From assembly GCA_009903405.1 (NCBI GenBank), contig PRCZ01000014.1, forward strand, positions 1 through 32,332: DNA of 32,332 nucleotides. The letters run 5' to 3'. A program made the position numbers and the translations under genes. The notes below the pieces were generated by a model. The model ran no database searches, was not told the DNA's origin, and saw only the letters and a program-made list of their open reading frames with translations. This DNA is from Candidatus Methanophaga sp. AG-394-G06 (lineage in GTDB: Archaea; Halobacteriota; Syntropharchaeia; Alkanophagales; Methanospirareceae). Each line of letters begins with the position of its first letter. Position 1 is the first letter of the stretch. Shown one piece after another: positions 20,395 to 29,018 of this stretch.

Positions 20395-20739
20395 GTGACA
20401 GAATCAGATGCGTCGGGACTAGGAATGACGACCCATCGAATCGAGAATTTAGCCGATGGCATCTTCTCCATCGCAATGACGTTGCTGGTATTGAGCCTTG
20501 CGCTTCCGGAGGCTAGAACGGATCTAACACTGACAGTAGAGCTGCAAGATTTGCTGTTTGGGCAAACGCACAAATTTTTTAATTACGCACTCAGTTTTAT
20601 CCTTCTTGCTATCTTCTGGATTATACAGCACGATCAATTCCATTTTATCAAACGAACCGATCGTATCCATCTCTGGTTAAATAAATTTATAGGTAGAAGT
20701 TATACAATATATATATACAATAAAAAATGGTGGGGCTAA
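20395..20739 (+). CDS. Truncated TMEM175/DUF1211-family channel protein
   Basis: 114 residues. The segment MTTHRIENLADGIFSIAMTLLVLSLALP is the first helix of the prokaryotic TMEM175-like potassium channel family (DUF1211), and FFNYALSFILLAIFWIIQHDQFHFIKRTDRIHLWLN covers the next part. Normal members have about 200 residues and six helices; here the homology stops after two, followed by a short tail (YTIYIYNKKWWG) translated from the AT-rich promoter of the next gene. Probably a pseudogene after a 3' deletion. Start GTG 20395 has GGAGG about 14 bases upstream; ATG 20425 is also possible. It overlaps the next gene by 13 bases. Confidence 0.65.
   Translation: MTESDASGLGMTTHRIENLADGIFSIAMTLLVLSLALPEARTDLTLTVELQDLLFGQTHKFFNYALSFILLAIFWIIQHDQFHFIKRTDRIHLWLNKFIGRSYTIYIYNKKWWG
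20698..20716 (+). promoter_or_regulatory. TATA-like promoter of the RNase J-like gene
   Basis: AGTTATACAATATATATATAC precedes the ATG by about 25 bases when counted from its first TATA-like core, consistent with a leaderless transcript. It lies inside the 3' end of the truncated channel gene. Confidence 0.4.
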
Positions 20740-22376
20740 CTTTTTATGGCGGTGTTGGTGAGATCGGTGGCAACAAGATCATCGTGGAACACCAGGGCAC
20801 TCGTTTGTTGCTGGACTTCGGGACTCGAATGGGGTTTGCCTCAGAGTTTTTCGCGGAGTTCCTGAACGTTCGCTCTAATACCGAGTTGAAGGACAAACTC
20901 ACTATTGGCGTCCTACCCATGATACCGGGGATATATCGGGCAGATCTGATCCAGCCCACGGGTATGGAGGAGCTATCAAATGTAGCATACAGCAGGCTAA
21001 TCGCATCGGATTCAGAGATGCTTAAGGTGCCGGGGCTCGTCACTTATGAGGACTATATCCAAATGCACGGTCGAAGTTACATTGATGGTATACTCCTTAG
21101 CCATGCCCATATGGATCACACAGGCGACATAGGCTTTCTTCACCACGCAATTCCGCTTTACTGTTCGGAGGATACGCGTACACTGGTTGCGGCAATAGAC
21201 GCTGTCACGAACTTCAAGTCGAATGCGATACGGTCAAAAGGGTCCAGTATCGCGTTCAACAAGACAGGTGCATTAGCAGGCTGCCCAAAAATCGTGCATA
21301 AGGATGATCTGGTCAGGAATTGCAGGGTCATGGCGGATGGCGAGGTGACGGACATCGGACCATTCCAGGTCACTATGATCGCGGTAGACCATTCAGTACC
21401 AGGAGCGGCAAGTTACGTGCTGGCGTGTGAGGTCAATGGCAAGCCGTTTAAGATACTATATACCGGTGACATTCGGTTCCAGGGGACCAGGGGCACCACA
21501 ATCGATGATTACGTCAGGGCGGTGGGGGCTGGTATAGACATCATGATCTGCGAGGGCACCCGGATAGAATCCGACTCCTCGCTCACCGAGGAGAAGGTCC
21601 GTGCCAAGATAGCGAGCGAGATAGCCGAAACGGATGGTCTGGTGCTCGTGGATTTTAGCTGGAAAGATACCACCCGGTACGAGACAATCAATGAAGCGGC
21701 AAAATCGTGTGGTCGGACATTTGTGATAAATGCGCGGCTCGCGTACGTCTTGAACCAGCTGGGTCAGACACCGTTGCCTGAATCGGTCAAGGTATTTCTC
21801 AAGCGTAAGGCGAGCTGCTTCTATTCGCCTGCTGACTACGCGCAATATAAGCATGAGTATGGCTTTTCCATAGATAAAGATACGTGGACGCAGGATTCCA
21901 GCCATTATGATAACGGCCTGGTGGCTGATGAGCTCAAGTCGAACCCAAGCGATTACGTCCTGATGCTTTCCTATTACGACTTAGGGCAACTGTTCGACCT
22001 GGCAGATGAGAATGGGAAGATATTGGGGTCTCGATATATAAGGGCACAGTGCGAACCGTTCAGTGACGAGATGGAACTGGACGAGGAGCGATTAATTAAT
22101 TGGTTGGATGCCTTTGGTATCGGGTATGAGTTAGGCGAGACGCCTGTTCCAAACGGATGTACCAATCCGAATTGTACTAAGCTCCGGAAACGGATAGTGC
22201 GGTCTCATGTTTCCGGTCATGCGTCCCGACCGGAGTTGAAAGAGCTGATTGAGAAGATCAATCCAAAGCTTCTGTTTCCGGTACATACCGAGCGACCCGA
22301 GGTCTTTGCAGAGCTTCTTAAAGGTAAAGATATTGAGGTGATCATTCCGGAATTGGATACCTTATATTCGTTCTAA
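20727..22376 (+). CDS. RNase J-like metallo-beta-lactamase/beta-CASP nuclease
   Basis: 549 residues. Metal site: HAHMDHTG (His126, His128, Asp130, His131), DHSVPGA (His222), YTGDIRF, and C-terminal HVSGHASRPELKEL with FPVHTE. Those motifs are the beta-CASP RNase J pattern, which degrades or processes RNA 5' to 3'. There is an insertion of roughly 40-50 residues between the first strands and the HxHxDH motif (about 45-115) compared with what I recall for RNase J. A CTNPNC element near 495 adds two cysteines. Archaeal RNase J is typically shorter in the N-terminal part, so this may be a divergent subgroup. Start ATG 20727, probably leaderless. Convergent with adk. Confidence 0.8.
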   Translation: MVGLTFYGGVGEIGGNKIIVEHQGTRLLLDFGTRMGFASEFFAEFLNVRSNTELKDKLTIGVLPMIPGIYRADLIQPTGMEELSNVAYSRLIASDSEMLKVPGLVTYEDYIQMHGRSYIDGILLSHAHMDHTGDIGFLHHAIPLYCSEDTRTLVAAIDAVTNFKSNAIRSKGSSIAFNKTGALAGCPKIVHKDDLVRNCRVMADGEVTDIGPFQVTMIAVDHSVPGAASYVLACEVNGKPFKILYTGDIRFQGTRGTTIDDYVRAVGAGIDIMICEGTRIESDSSLTEEKVRAKIASEIAETDGLVLVDFSWKDTTRYETINEAAKSCGRTFVINARLAYVLNQLGQTPLPESVKVFLKRKASCFYSPADYAQYKHEYGFSIDKDTWTQDSSHYDNGLVADELKSNPSDYVLMLSYYDLGQLFDLADENGKILGSRYIRAQCEPFSDEMELDEERLINWLDAFGIGYELGETPVPNGCTNPNCTKLRKRIVRSHVSGHASRPELKELIEKINPKLLFPVHTERPEVFAELLKGKDIEVIIPELDTLYSF

Positions 22377-22415
22377 TGGAACACACAAAATTAATTTGAT
22401 ATATCCTAATTTTAC

Positions 22416-22432
22416 AAACTTTTTATATGCCT
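22416..22432 (+). promoter_or_regulatory. Orphan TATA-like element pointing into adk antisense
   Basis: TACAAACTTTTTATATGCC looks like a BRE/TATA box on the plus strand, yet the next plus-strand gene is radC at 23194. On the minus strand the same bases form an A-rich end after adk, so it may simply be part of the intergenic terminator region. Confidence 0.25.
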
Positions 22433-22446
22433 TTCCTTTTGGTGGG

Positions 22447-23100
22447 CTATACGAGACCAAAATCATCAATCATCCTGCAAATTTCGTTAAACACCACCGC
22501 TATATCCGCAGCACCATTTATCGTTAACATCACGCCTGCCTGCGTGTAATGGTCTATCAACGGCCGGGTTTGATTCTTATAAACGTCCAAACGATTCGTG
22601 ATCGCTTCTTCTTTGTCATCGTCTCGTTGATAAAGCTTGCTACCGCAAAGATCACAGATACCTTTTTGCTTCGGCTTGTTGAACAAGATATGGTAACTTG
22701 CACCACAGACACACATCCTCCTCCCGGCGAGCCGTTTTAGCAATTCCTCATCTGGTACGTCTATATTAAGTACAACATCCAGGTTCTTGCCCAGCTCAGT
22801 TAAGATCTTGCTTAACGCTTCGGCCTGTGGTAACGTTCGCGGATAGCCATCCAGCAGGAATCCCGATGCGCAATCCGACTCGGATAACCGGTCCTTTATT
22901 ATCCCTATCAATAGATCGTCCGGTACTAATTCGCCTTTGTCCATGTATGTCTTTGCTTCAAGTCCTAGCTTCGTCTCGTTATTAAGATTTTCACGTAATA
23001 TGTCGCCGGTCGATATATGCGGTACGCCATATCTTCCCGCCAGCAGTTTCGCCTGCGTTCCTTTCCCTGAGCCCGGTGGGCCGAACAAAACGATATTCAT
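22447..23100 (-). CDS. adk: Adenylate kinase with zinc-type LID
   Basis: 217 residues, the long form. P-loop GPPGSGKGT is at 7-15, followed by ISTGDILRENL, then GFLLDGYPRTLPQAEAL, and RLAGRRMC opening the LID. Cys130, Cys132, Cys149 and Cys152 form the metal-binding knuckle of the LID domain, in place of the hydrogen-bonded version found in enterobacteria. It interconverts ATP plus AMP and two ADP in the cytosol. It is transcribed leftwards, convergent with the RNase J-like gene and divergent from radC, and marks the boundary between the core genes and the AT-rich defence region. Confidence 0.95.
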   Translation of the reverse strand: MNIVLFGPPGSGKGTQAKLLAGRYGVPHISTGDILRENLNNETKLGLEAKTYMDKGELVPDDLLIGIIKDRLSESDCASGFLLDGYPRTLPQAEALSKILTELGKNLDVVLNIDVPDEELLKRLAGRRMCVCGASYHILFNKPKQKGICDLCGSKLYQRDDDKEEAITNRLDVYKNQTRPLIDHYTQAGVMLTINGAADIAVVFNEICRMIDDFGLV

Positions 23101-23160
23101 CTATATATATCTCTCCGCCTATATCAATAATGTAAGTAAGACCAAAAAGAAAAAGGTTGC

Positions 23161-23185
23161 CGATATATATAAATATAAATCTAAT
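23161..23185 (+). promoter_or_regulatory. AT-rich TATA promoter of radC
   Basis: GATATATATAAATATAAATC lies 10-30 bases before the radC ATG with no Shine-Dalgarno, suggesting a leaderless or very short-leader message. Confidence 0.45.
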
Positions 23186-23193
23186 ATAATTAA

Positions 23194-23865
23194 ATGAGAA
23201 TAAAAGACATCTCAAAAGAGAACCGCCCAAGAGAACGATTTTTAAAAGCAGGAGCGTCCAGTGTAAGTGATGCTGAATTGCTTGCAATTATTCTTCAGAC
23301 AGGAACCAAAGACGAAAATGCAATTGACATCTCCAACAGATTAATCTCAAAATACGGGTTGGACAAACTATCAGAGTTATCATTAAATGAACTTCAAGAG
23401 ATAAAGGGGATTGGGCCTGCAAAAGCAATGCAGATTATGGCTTTGTTTGAGTTTTCAAAAAGGCATAACAAAGCCGTTAAAACAAAAGAAACAGTAACAA
23501 TAGAAAAACCAGAAGACGTTTATAACTATTTTGTCGATGAATTAAAAGCTAAGAAAAAGGAACATTTTTTTGCTCTTTTATTAGATAGTAAAAATAAGAT
23601 AATCAAGAAAGATTTAATATCTGTTGGAACCTTAGATAATTCTTTAGTACACCCAAGAGAGGTTTTTAAGGAGGCCATTAAGAACTCAGCAGCAGGGGTG
23701 ATATTGGTGCATAATCATCCGTCAGGAGATCCGGAGCCCAGTGAGAATGATGTTGAGATAACGCAAAAAATCGCAAAAGCAGGCAACATATTAAATATAA
23801 AAGTTCTAGATCATGTAATAATAGCAGAGAAGGGATGGGATAATATAAAAATAAAATATTCCTAA
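23194..23865 (+). CDS. radC: RadC family JAMM/MPN domain protein
   Basis: 223 residues. The N-terminal UPF0758 part (RPRERFLKAGASSVSDAELLAIILQTG) and a helix-hairpin-helix (LQEIKGIGPAKAMQIMAL, 67-84) are followed by the metal-binding JAMM motif HNHPSGDPEPSENDVEIT (His173, His175, Asp186). The family is no longer thought to be a recombination repair protein; its biochemical role is open, and copies are frequent on mobile and defence islands. Here the gene is tail-to-tail with hsdR, overlapping by four bases, and shares its AT-rich composition, so it probably travelled with the RM locus. Confidence 0.92.
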   Translation: MRIKDISKENRPRERFLKAGASSVSDAELLAIILQTGTKDENAIDISNRLISKYGLDKLSELSLNELQEIKGIGPAKAMQIMALFEFSKRHNKAVKTKETVTIEKPEDVYNYFVDELKAKKKEHFFALLLDSKNKIIKKDLISVGTLDNSLVHPREVFKEAIKNSAAGVILVHNHPSGDPEPSENDVEITQKIAKAGNILNIKVLDHVIIAEKGWDNIKIKYS

Positions 23866-26795
23866 GTTATTCTACTATTATTCTCATTAGACTTCTTTTT
23901 GTATTTATTAAACTCGAAATATACTAACTCAAACAAGGCGGATTCAATTTTCTTCCTTAAATCTTCGTTATCAACTATTCTCTTATAGAAGTTCATGTTG
24001 TTGTGTAAGAGCTTACTTAATTCTCTGTCTAAATATTTAGGGAATATTACTTTTACGTTTTCCTTCGAGTTATGCACTATCTTGTTTTTTAGTTCTTTGT
24101 CCTCTAAAAGGCTGTCTTTTACTCTGCCCAAGAAGACTTTACTATCATCTGTAAAATCAGTCCCAAATGCATCATTGAGATCCTTTATGATTTTTGATAA
24201 TTTCGCATTTATGTCAGGAGTGTATCCACCATCACCAGCGGAAATGGGTTTTAGTTCTCCTTCGGATTCAATTTTAATTTCTCTTTTACCTTTCTTTACA
24301 ATTTTGTATGAATCAATATCCACATCTTCCAAAACACTAAATGGGAGAGGATTGTTTATTGTCGGGAGTTTTTTGTTTAAGAATTTGTTAAATATAAATA
24401 ACTTTTCCAGATTAATATCAGAAAACGGAATAAGTTGTGATAAAAAGGAATAGATACTCTGATATCTTCTTAATATTTTCTTGAATTCAACCTGCTCCTT
24501 CTTTGTTTTTTGCCTAAATTCAGTTACAACGGGACTTAAGATATTGTGCAATTTAGGTTGTGATTCTCCTTTTTGCCATGCTTTTACAAAAGTTTCAATA
24601 TCTGATTTATCAAACACTTGATAGTCCAATAGTTTCTCCTCTAATTCATACAACTTATGCGGGTCTGTAGCTTCTTCAAGGAATGTGGTTTCGTAGTATG
24701 GCTGGAACGCCTTTTGAATTACCTCTGTTTTGTTTGCAAAATCCAAAATCAAAGTATCCTTTTTATTTTGATGTATCCGGTTGAGTCTGCACAGAGTTTG
24801 AACGGCAGTAATTCCATTTAACATTTTGTCAACGTACATCGTGTGTAATAGCGGCTGATCAAAACCTGTCTGGAATTTGTTTGCTACAATTAGTATCTTG
24901 TATTGGTCCTCTTCAAAGGCGTTTCTAATAGATTTTTGACTGGGCAAGTCATTCATGGAATTCTCAGTGTATTCCTGTTCGTCATGTTTAACTACGCCTG
25001 TAAAAGCCACAAGGGTTTTAATTGGATAATTATTTTCCTTGATTAGTTTATCAAATGCCTTTTTATATAAAACGGCATGGAGTCTTGATCTTGTCACAAC
25101 CATTGCTTTGGCTTTACCATTAATTTTATTGATTGTAGAGTTCATGAAATGAGTGAGCATGATGTCTGTTTTTCTTGCTATTGCGACAGGATGTGTTTCT
25201 ACAAAATTTCTTAGCAATCTCTTAGCTTTTTTCTCATCATATTCGGGATCATCCTGTATCTTTTTAACTATTTTAAAGTAGGTTGCATAAGCCAAATAAT
25301 TCTTGAGAACATCGAGAATAAAACCTTCTTCTATTGCTTGTTTCATTGTATATGTATGAAATGGGTAATAATGCCCATATTCATCGGGCATTCCAAACAT
25401 CTCCAGGGTCTTATTTTTAGGTGTGGCGGTAAATGCGAAGAAACTTATATTTTTTAGATTTCTATAAGATTCAATTTCCCTGATGAGTTGTTCATCAACT
25501 TCATCCATTTCTTCATTATCTAATGCTTCCGCTTCTTCAAGACTATTCGTGCTAATAACTTGTTTCATTTTCCTTGCTGTGATTCCTGTTTGAGAAGAGT
25601 GAGCCTCGTCAATTATTACAGCGTATTTTCGTTTTGGCAAATCCTTGACTTCTTCTAAGATATAAGGAAATTTCTGCAGGGTCGTGACAACAATATTGCT
25701 TCCTGTCTCTAATGCTTTTCTAAGATCATCTGAAGTTTTCTTCTTATCGATAACTTCAACAGTTCCTTTTACTTTTTCTATTGATTTAACTTGGTCCTGA
25801 AGCTGTTTGTCTATAACTCTTCTGTCAGAAACAACAATTACCATGTCATAAACCCTGTTATCCTCTGCATTGAATTTATTTATTAAGCCATGTGAAAGCC
25901 ACGCAATGGTTTTTGTTTTCCCGCTTCCGTTACTATGTTCAATCAGGTAATTTTTGCCTGGCTTCGCATCTGCTAACAAGAGATTAACACAATCTAACTG
26001 ATGGTATCGCGGGAAAATGGGTTTTACTGCTCTTGTATCCTCATTTTTTTCCATATAGATGAAATTCGAGATCAATTTTGAGAGTTTGTTTATCTGCAGA
26101 ATATCATTATATAGGTATGAGGTTTTGTAATCGGTTTTCACATCAGGGTTTTCAAGCCCCTTATTAAATGGTAAAAATCTCGTTTGCCATCCTTCTAATT
26201 TTGTGGCCATGAATATCTTTTCATCGCTCATGGCAAAGTGAACAAAACATCTCTGGGAGATTTTTTCTCTGGGGTCTCTATCTTCCTTGTATTGTTTTAT
26301 TGCTCTCTCAACGCCTTGAGAAAATGTATCCTTTAGTTCAATTGTTATAATCGGCAGTCCATTAACGGAAATAACCAAATCCAGCCTCTTACCGTTTTCT
26401 TTCTGCTCGTATTCAAGTTCATCAATAACAGAAAAGATGTTTTTCTCGAACTGTTCAAATAAGTCAGGGTTTTTCTTGTTGTTCGGTTTTGGATAGAATA
26501 ATTCGAAGTGGCATCCCGCATCCTTAAACCCGTTTCTCAAAACATTAATCGTTCCTTTTTTGTCAAGTTCATTAATCAGGCGATAAAAGAATTTTTGCTC
26601 GGATTGTTCTCCGTAAACACGTTGGAATTTTTTCCATTCTCTTTCCTGGGTATCTTGAATGAATTGTAAGGTTAATTCAGGGTCTATGCAGGAAGCTCTA
26701 TTGTAATTATGGTTGCTTCTCTGATGATAACCAGTACTGACTAGATGAGCAATTATATCATTCTGAAATGCCTTTTCTGATGTATCTGTTGTCAT
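23862..26795 (-). CDS. hsdR: Type I restriction enzyme, R subunit (nuclease and translocase)
   Basis: 977 residues. The N-terminal nuclease shows the PD-(D/E)xK pattern: Asp139 in RLDLVIS and Glu153-x-Lys155 in TIELKD. The SF2 translocase has Walker A HSNGSGKT (287-294) and the DEAH box at 396-399 (VIIDEAHSS), later FFAFTATPK and a motif VI-like region with QTLCRLNRIH. All catalytic residues seem intact. The subunit cuts unmethylated DNA after ATP-driven translocation, in complex with HsdM and HsdS. It is last in the operon; its ATG overlaps the AlbA_2 gene stop codon by four bases (ATGA). Its 3' end meets radC. Confidence 0.95.
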   Translation of the reverse strand: MTTDTSEKAFQNDIIAHLVSTGYHQRSNHNYNRASCIDPELTLQFIQDTQEREWKKFQRVYGEQSEQKFFYRLINELDKKGTINVLRNGFKDAGCHFELFYPKPNNKKNPDLFEQFEKNIFSVIDELEYEQKENGKRLDLVISVNGLPIITIELKDTFSQGVERAIKQYKEDRDPREKISQRCFVHFAMSDEKIFMATKLEGWQTRFLPFNKGLENPDVKTDYKTSYLYNDILQINKLSKLISNFIYMEKNEDTRAVKPIFPRYHQLDCVNLLLADAKPGKNYLIEHSNGSGKTKTIAWLSHGLINKFNAEDNRVYDMVIVVSDRRVIDKQLQDQVKSIEKVKGTVEVIDKKKTSDDLRKALETGSNIVVTTLQKFPYILEEVKDLPKRKYAVIIDEAHSSQTGITARKMKQVISTNSLEEAEALDNEEMDEVDEQLIREIESYRNLKNISFFAFTATPKNKTLEMFGMPDEYGHYYPFHTYTMKQAIEEGFILDVLKNYLAYATYFKIVKKIQDDPEYDEKKAKRLLRNFVETHPVAIARKTDIMLTHFMNSTINKINGKAKAMVVTRSRLHAVLYKKAFDKLIKENNYPIKTLVAFTGVVKHDEQEYTENSMNDLPSQKSIRNAFEEDQYKILIVANKFQTGFDQPLLHTMYVDKMLNGITAVQTLCRLNRIHQNKKDTLILDFANKTEVIQKAFQPYYETTFLEEATDPHKLYELEEKLLDYQVFDKSDIETFVKAWQKGESQPKLHNILSPVVTEFRQKTKKEQVEFKKILRRYQSIYSFLSQLIPFSDINLEKLFIFNKFLNKKLPTINNPLPFSVLEDVDIDSYKIVKKGKREIKIESEGELKPISAGDGGYTPDINAKLSKIIKDLNDAFGTDFTDDSKVFLGRVKDSLLEDKELKNKIVHNSKENVKVIFPKYLDRELSKLLHNNMNFYKRIVDNEDLRKKIESALFELVYFEFNKYKKKSNENNSRIT

Positions 26796-27670
26796 AGTTT
26801 TTCCTCCTCGCTCTTTAACTCGTACCAGACATTATTTCCTCCACCTTTTCTTACAATCTTATCTTCTTCGATTAAATACTTTAAATCACGAGAAGCAGTA
26901 TCTTTAACAATATGAAATCTATTAATAATCTCAACGCTCTTGATGGTGCCTTTTTGTTTCAAACGATCTAAAATCCATCTTTGCCTGGTTTTTGTGTCCG
27001 ATTTGTGTCCGAGTTCCATCCGATTTGCTTCGGTTTTGCTTCGGTTTTCCGCCCGATTCTCAATCTTTCTATGGAATATCACTTCAAAGAACATTCCCGT
27101 TTTAAACACAACAGTAACATTGTCCTCTTTTGCTAATTTTTGCATTCTTTTTATTCCAGAACCTGCTTTTTCAACTAATCCTAATCTGTGAATTAGATCA
27201 ACTAAAATGGGATTTCTCAAAACACTCCTTTTTCCTAATTCTTCCTTCGGGAATAATAATCTCCCGGGATTGATAATTTCAACCTTATCCGGGGAAATAT
27301 TTATTTGAACGGACGAATTAATATTATAATCTCTATGAATCATTGCATTTATTATTGCTTCTCTTAAAGCTTCTTTAGGTAGTTCTAATTTGGTTTTGTG
27401 CTTAAGTTCATTTTTTAGCTGCTCTATTTGAACAGTAAACGGAGGATTCATATTTCTTGCAATATCCTGTACTTTTGACCGATCCGAATTTGTTAAATGG
27501 TATCCAATTACTTTGTTTGTTTTATCTTCAACCCCTATTATTAGCTTTCCACCAGAAGAATTCGCAAAAGCACAGATATCTTTACCTATTGAACTGTTTA
27601 TAGATTCTTCAAATTCGATTGTATACCCTTCTCCGGTTTTTATTATGTCTAATAATTCTGGGTATTCCAT
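26792..27670 (-). CDS. Shortened AlbA_2/ATPase transcriptional regulator-like protein
   Basis: 292 residues. The N-terminal part is an AlbA_2 (Schlafen-type) domain (GEGYTIEFEESINSSIGKDICAFANSSGGKLIIGV). A GHKL-like ATPase region follows (LPKEALREAIINAMIHRDY, VEIINPGRLLFP, LVEKAGSGIKRM), and a C-terminal winged helix ends GNNVWYEL. Compared with its 484-residue neighbour, about 120 or more residues between NPPFTVQIE and KEALREAI are missing in frame, taking away the second half of AlbA_2. It may therefore have lost one activity while keeping ATP binding and DNA binding. It sits between hsdS (1-base gap) and hsdR (4-base overlap), so it is translated with the RM enzyme. Function in RM control is inferred. 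Confidence 0.8.
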   Translation of the reverse strand: MEYPELLDIIKTGEGYTIEFEESINSSIGKDICAFANSSGGKLIIGVEDKTNKVIGYHLTNSDRSKVQDIARNMNPPFTVQIEQLKNELKHKTKLELPKEALREAIINAMIHRDYNINSSVQINISPDKVEIINPGRLLFPKEELGKRSVLRNPILVDLIHRLGLVEKAGSGIKRMQKLAKEDNVTVVFKTGMFFEVIFHRKIENRAENRSKTEANRMELGHKSDTKTRQRWILDRLKQKGTIKSVEIINRFHIVKDTASRDLKYLIEEDKIVRKGGGNNVWYELKSEEEKL

Positions 27671-27671
27671 T

Positions 27672-29018
27672 TTATACCTCGCTCTTCCTTACATCTATCT
27701 TACCTGTAACAACATGATGTATTAATGATTTTTTATATTCTTCTAAAAGTTTGATTTTCTTTTCTATTTTCTGGATGGTTTTGTCTATTTTTGAAGTTGC
27801 TTTATCAAGATATTGGACGATTTTTATCTGTTCGGATGATGATGGATACAAAATTGGTGTTTTCTTTACTGAATCCAAAGATAGATTCCAGATCGTTGAA
27901 CCAGTTACTTCTTTCATAAAATAATATTTTATGCTATTACAACGAAAAAAATAATAAACATACTTGACCTTTATTTTTTTCTTTAAATTTATGTAAGCTG
28001 CACTTTTGCCTAAGATAATTTGTTCACCTTTATAAAAAGCTAAATTTCCTATTGTTCCATTTATTGATAGTAATAAGGTTCTCTCATTCAATGGTTGTCT
28101 ATGTTTTTTTAATTCGATTTCATCAACACATCTTGTTGATCGGGTAATCTTAATTCTTCCATTTACTAGATTATTTCCATTGATAAAATAAGAATCTGAG
28201 ATATCAACATAATTAGGAGTGGTATGAATACCATCTCCAATTCTGTTTGAAACTAACTTTAACTTTTTTACTTCCCACCCCTCTGGAATCTCCCCAATCC
28301 AGTCAACCCCGGAATCTTTTAGTTTTACATTTGGGTCAAGCCCTTTTGTCACAGCATGATTTATCAGGGCGGTTCGCTTTTCTTTCAGAAGCTCAATTAA
28401 TTTTTTGTCTTTCTCAATCAAGGCATCAATTTTGGCGGTTTTTTTGTCCAGAATGCTTGCGATGGTGGTTTGGTCGGGGAGTGGGGGGACAACAAGTTTA
28501 ACTTCTTTTAAATTATCTTGATAAATCACTTCAATAGTTGTTGCACAGCTAAGTAATTGTAATTGTACTTTAATTAAATCTGCTTCTTCAATTAATATCT
28601 CAATATAACGATCAAATACTTTGTTGTTGTCTGTGTTTATTTTCATAAGACAAGGATGCAGAATTCCAACTTCAGCATTTTTTGATAATCTAAGTGTTCT
28701 GCCTATGGTTCCTCTCGTAGTTATCAGAAGATCTCCTGGAACTGTTTTAAACGCAAATAACTCTTTGAATTTGTCTAAAGAAACATAATTTTCTCCAATT
28801 GATTCATCCTTCTCAATTACATTCTTTTGATTATATACTTTAATTTCATGACCATACATTTCATCAATTTTCAATTGGCTTCCAAACGGACCTGTTTTAA
28901 TTGAATTTTTTTCATCCAATAAAGAGAACTTCAACTTCCTAACTCCCCACCCTTCTGGAATCTCTTCAATCCATTGAATGCCCGAAACCTTGTATTTTGG
29001 GTAGGGTTTGAGTTTCAT
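27672..29018 (-). CDS. hsdS: Type I restriction enzyme, S (specificity) subunit
   Basis: 448 residues. Two target-recognition domains each open with PEGW (PEGWGVRKLKF and PEGWEVKKLKL) and are separated by conserved coiled-coil helices (ASILDKKTAKIDALIEK ... KRTALINHAVTKGLD). The C-terminal repeat SKIDKTIQKIEKKIKLLEEYKKSL ends the chain. This is the normal circular HsdS plan that reads a bipartite DNA site and positions HsdM and HsdR. The sequence specificity cannot be read directly. ATG 29018 is chosen because it overlaps the upstream stop codon as ATGA; a TTG at 29033 would extend it by five residues. The TRDs look unlike each other, as expected for an asymmetric site. Confidence 0.93.
   Translation of the reverse strand: MKLKPYPKYKVSGIQWIEEIPEGWGVRKLKFSLLDEKNSIKTGPFGSQLKIDEMYGHEIKVYNQKNVIEKDESIGENYVSLDKFKELFAFKTVPGDLLITTRGTIGRTLRLSKNAEVGILHPCLMKINTDNNKVFDRYIEILIEEADLIKVQLQLLSCATTIEVIYQDNLKEVKLVVPPLPDQTTIASILDKKTAKIDALIEKDKKLIELLKEKRTALINHAVTKGLDPNVKLKDSGVDWIGEIPEGWEVKKLKLVSNRIGDGIHTTPNYVDISDSYFINGNNLVNGRIKITRSTRCVDEIELKKHRQPLNERTLLLSINGTIGNLAFYKGEQIILGKSAAYINLKKKIKVKYVYYFFRCNSIKYYFMKEVTGSTIWNLSLDSVKKTPILYPSSSEQIKIVQYLDKATSKIDKTIQKIEKKIKLLEEYKKSLIHHVVTGKIDVRKSEV

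Noticed and set aside
22549-22740. 63-codon frame antisense to adk
   Set aside because: Complementary to the conserved LID-coding part of adk, with no domain and no ribosome binding site.
23995-24453. 152-codon plus-strand frame inside hsdR
   Set aside because: Antisense to conserved hsdR coding sequence, Ser/Phe-rich, with no recognisable family.
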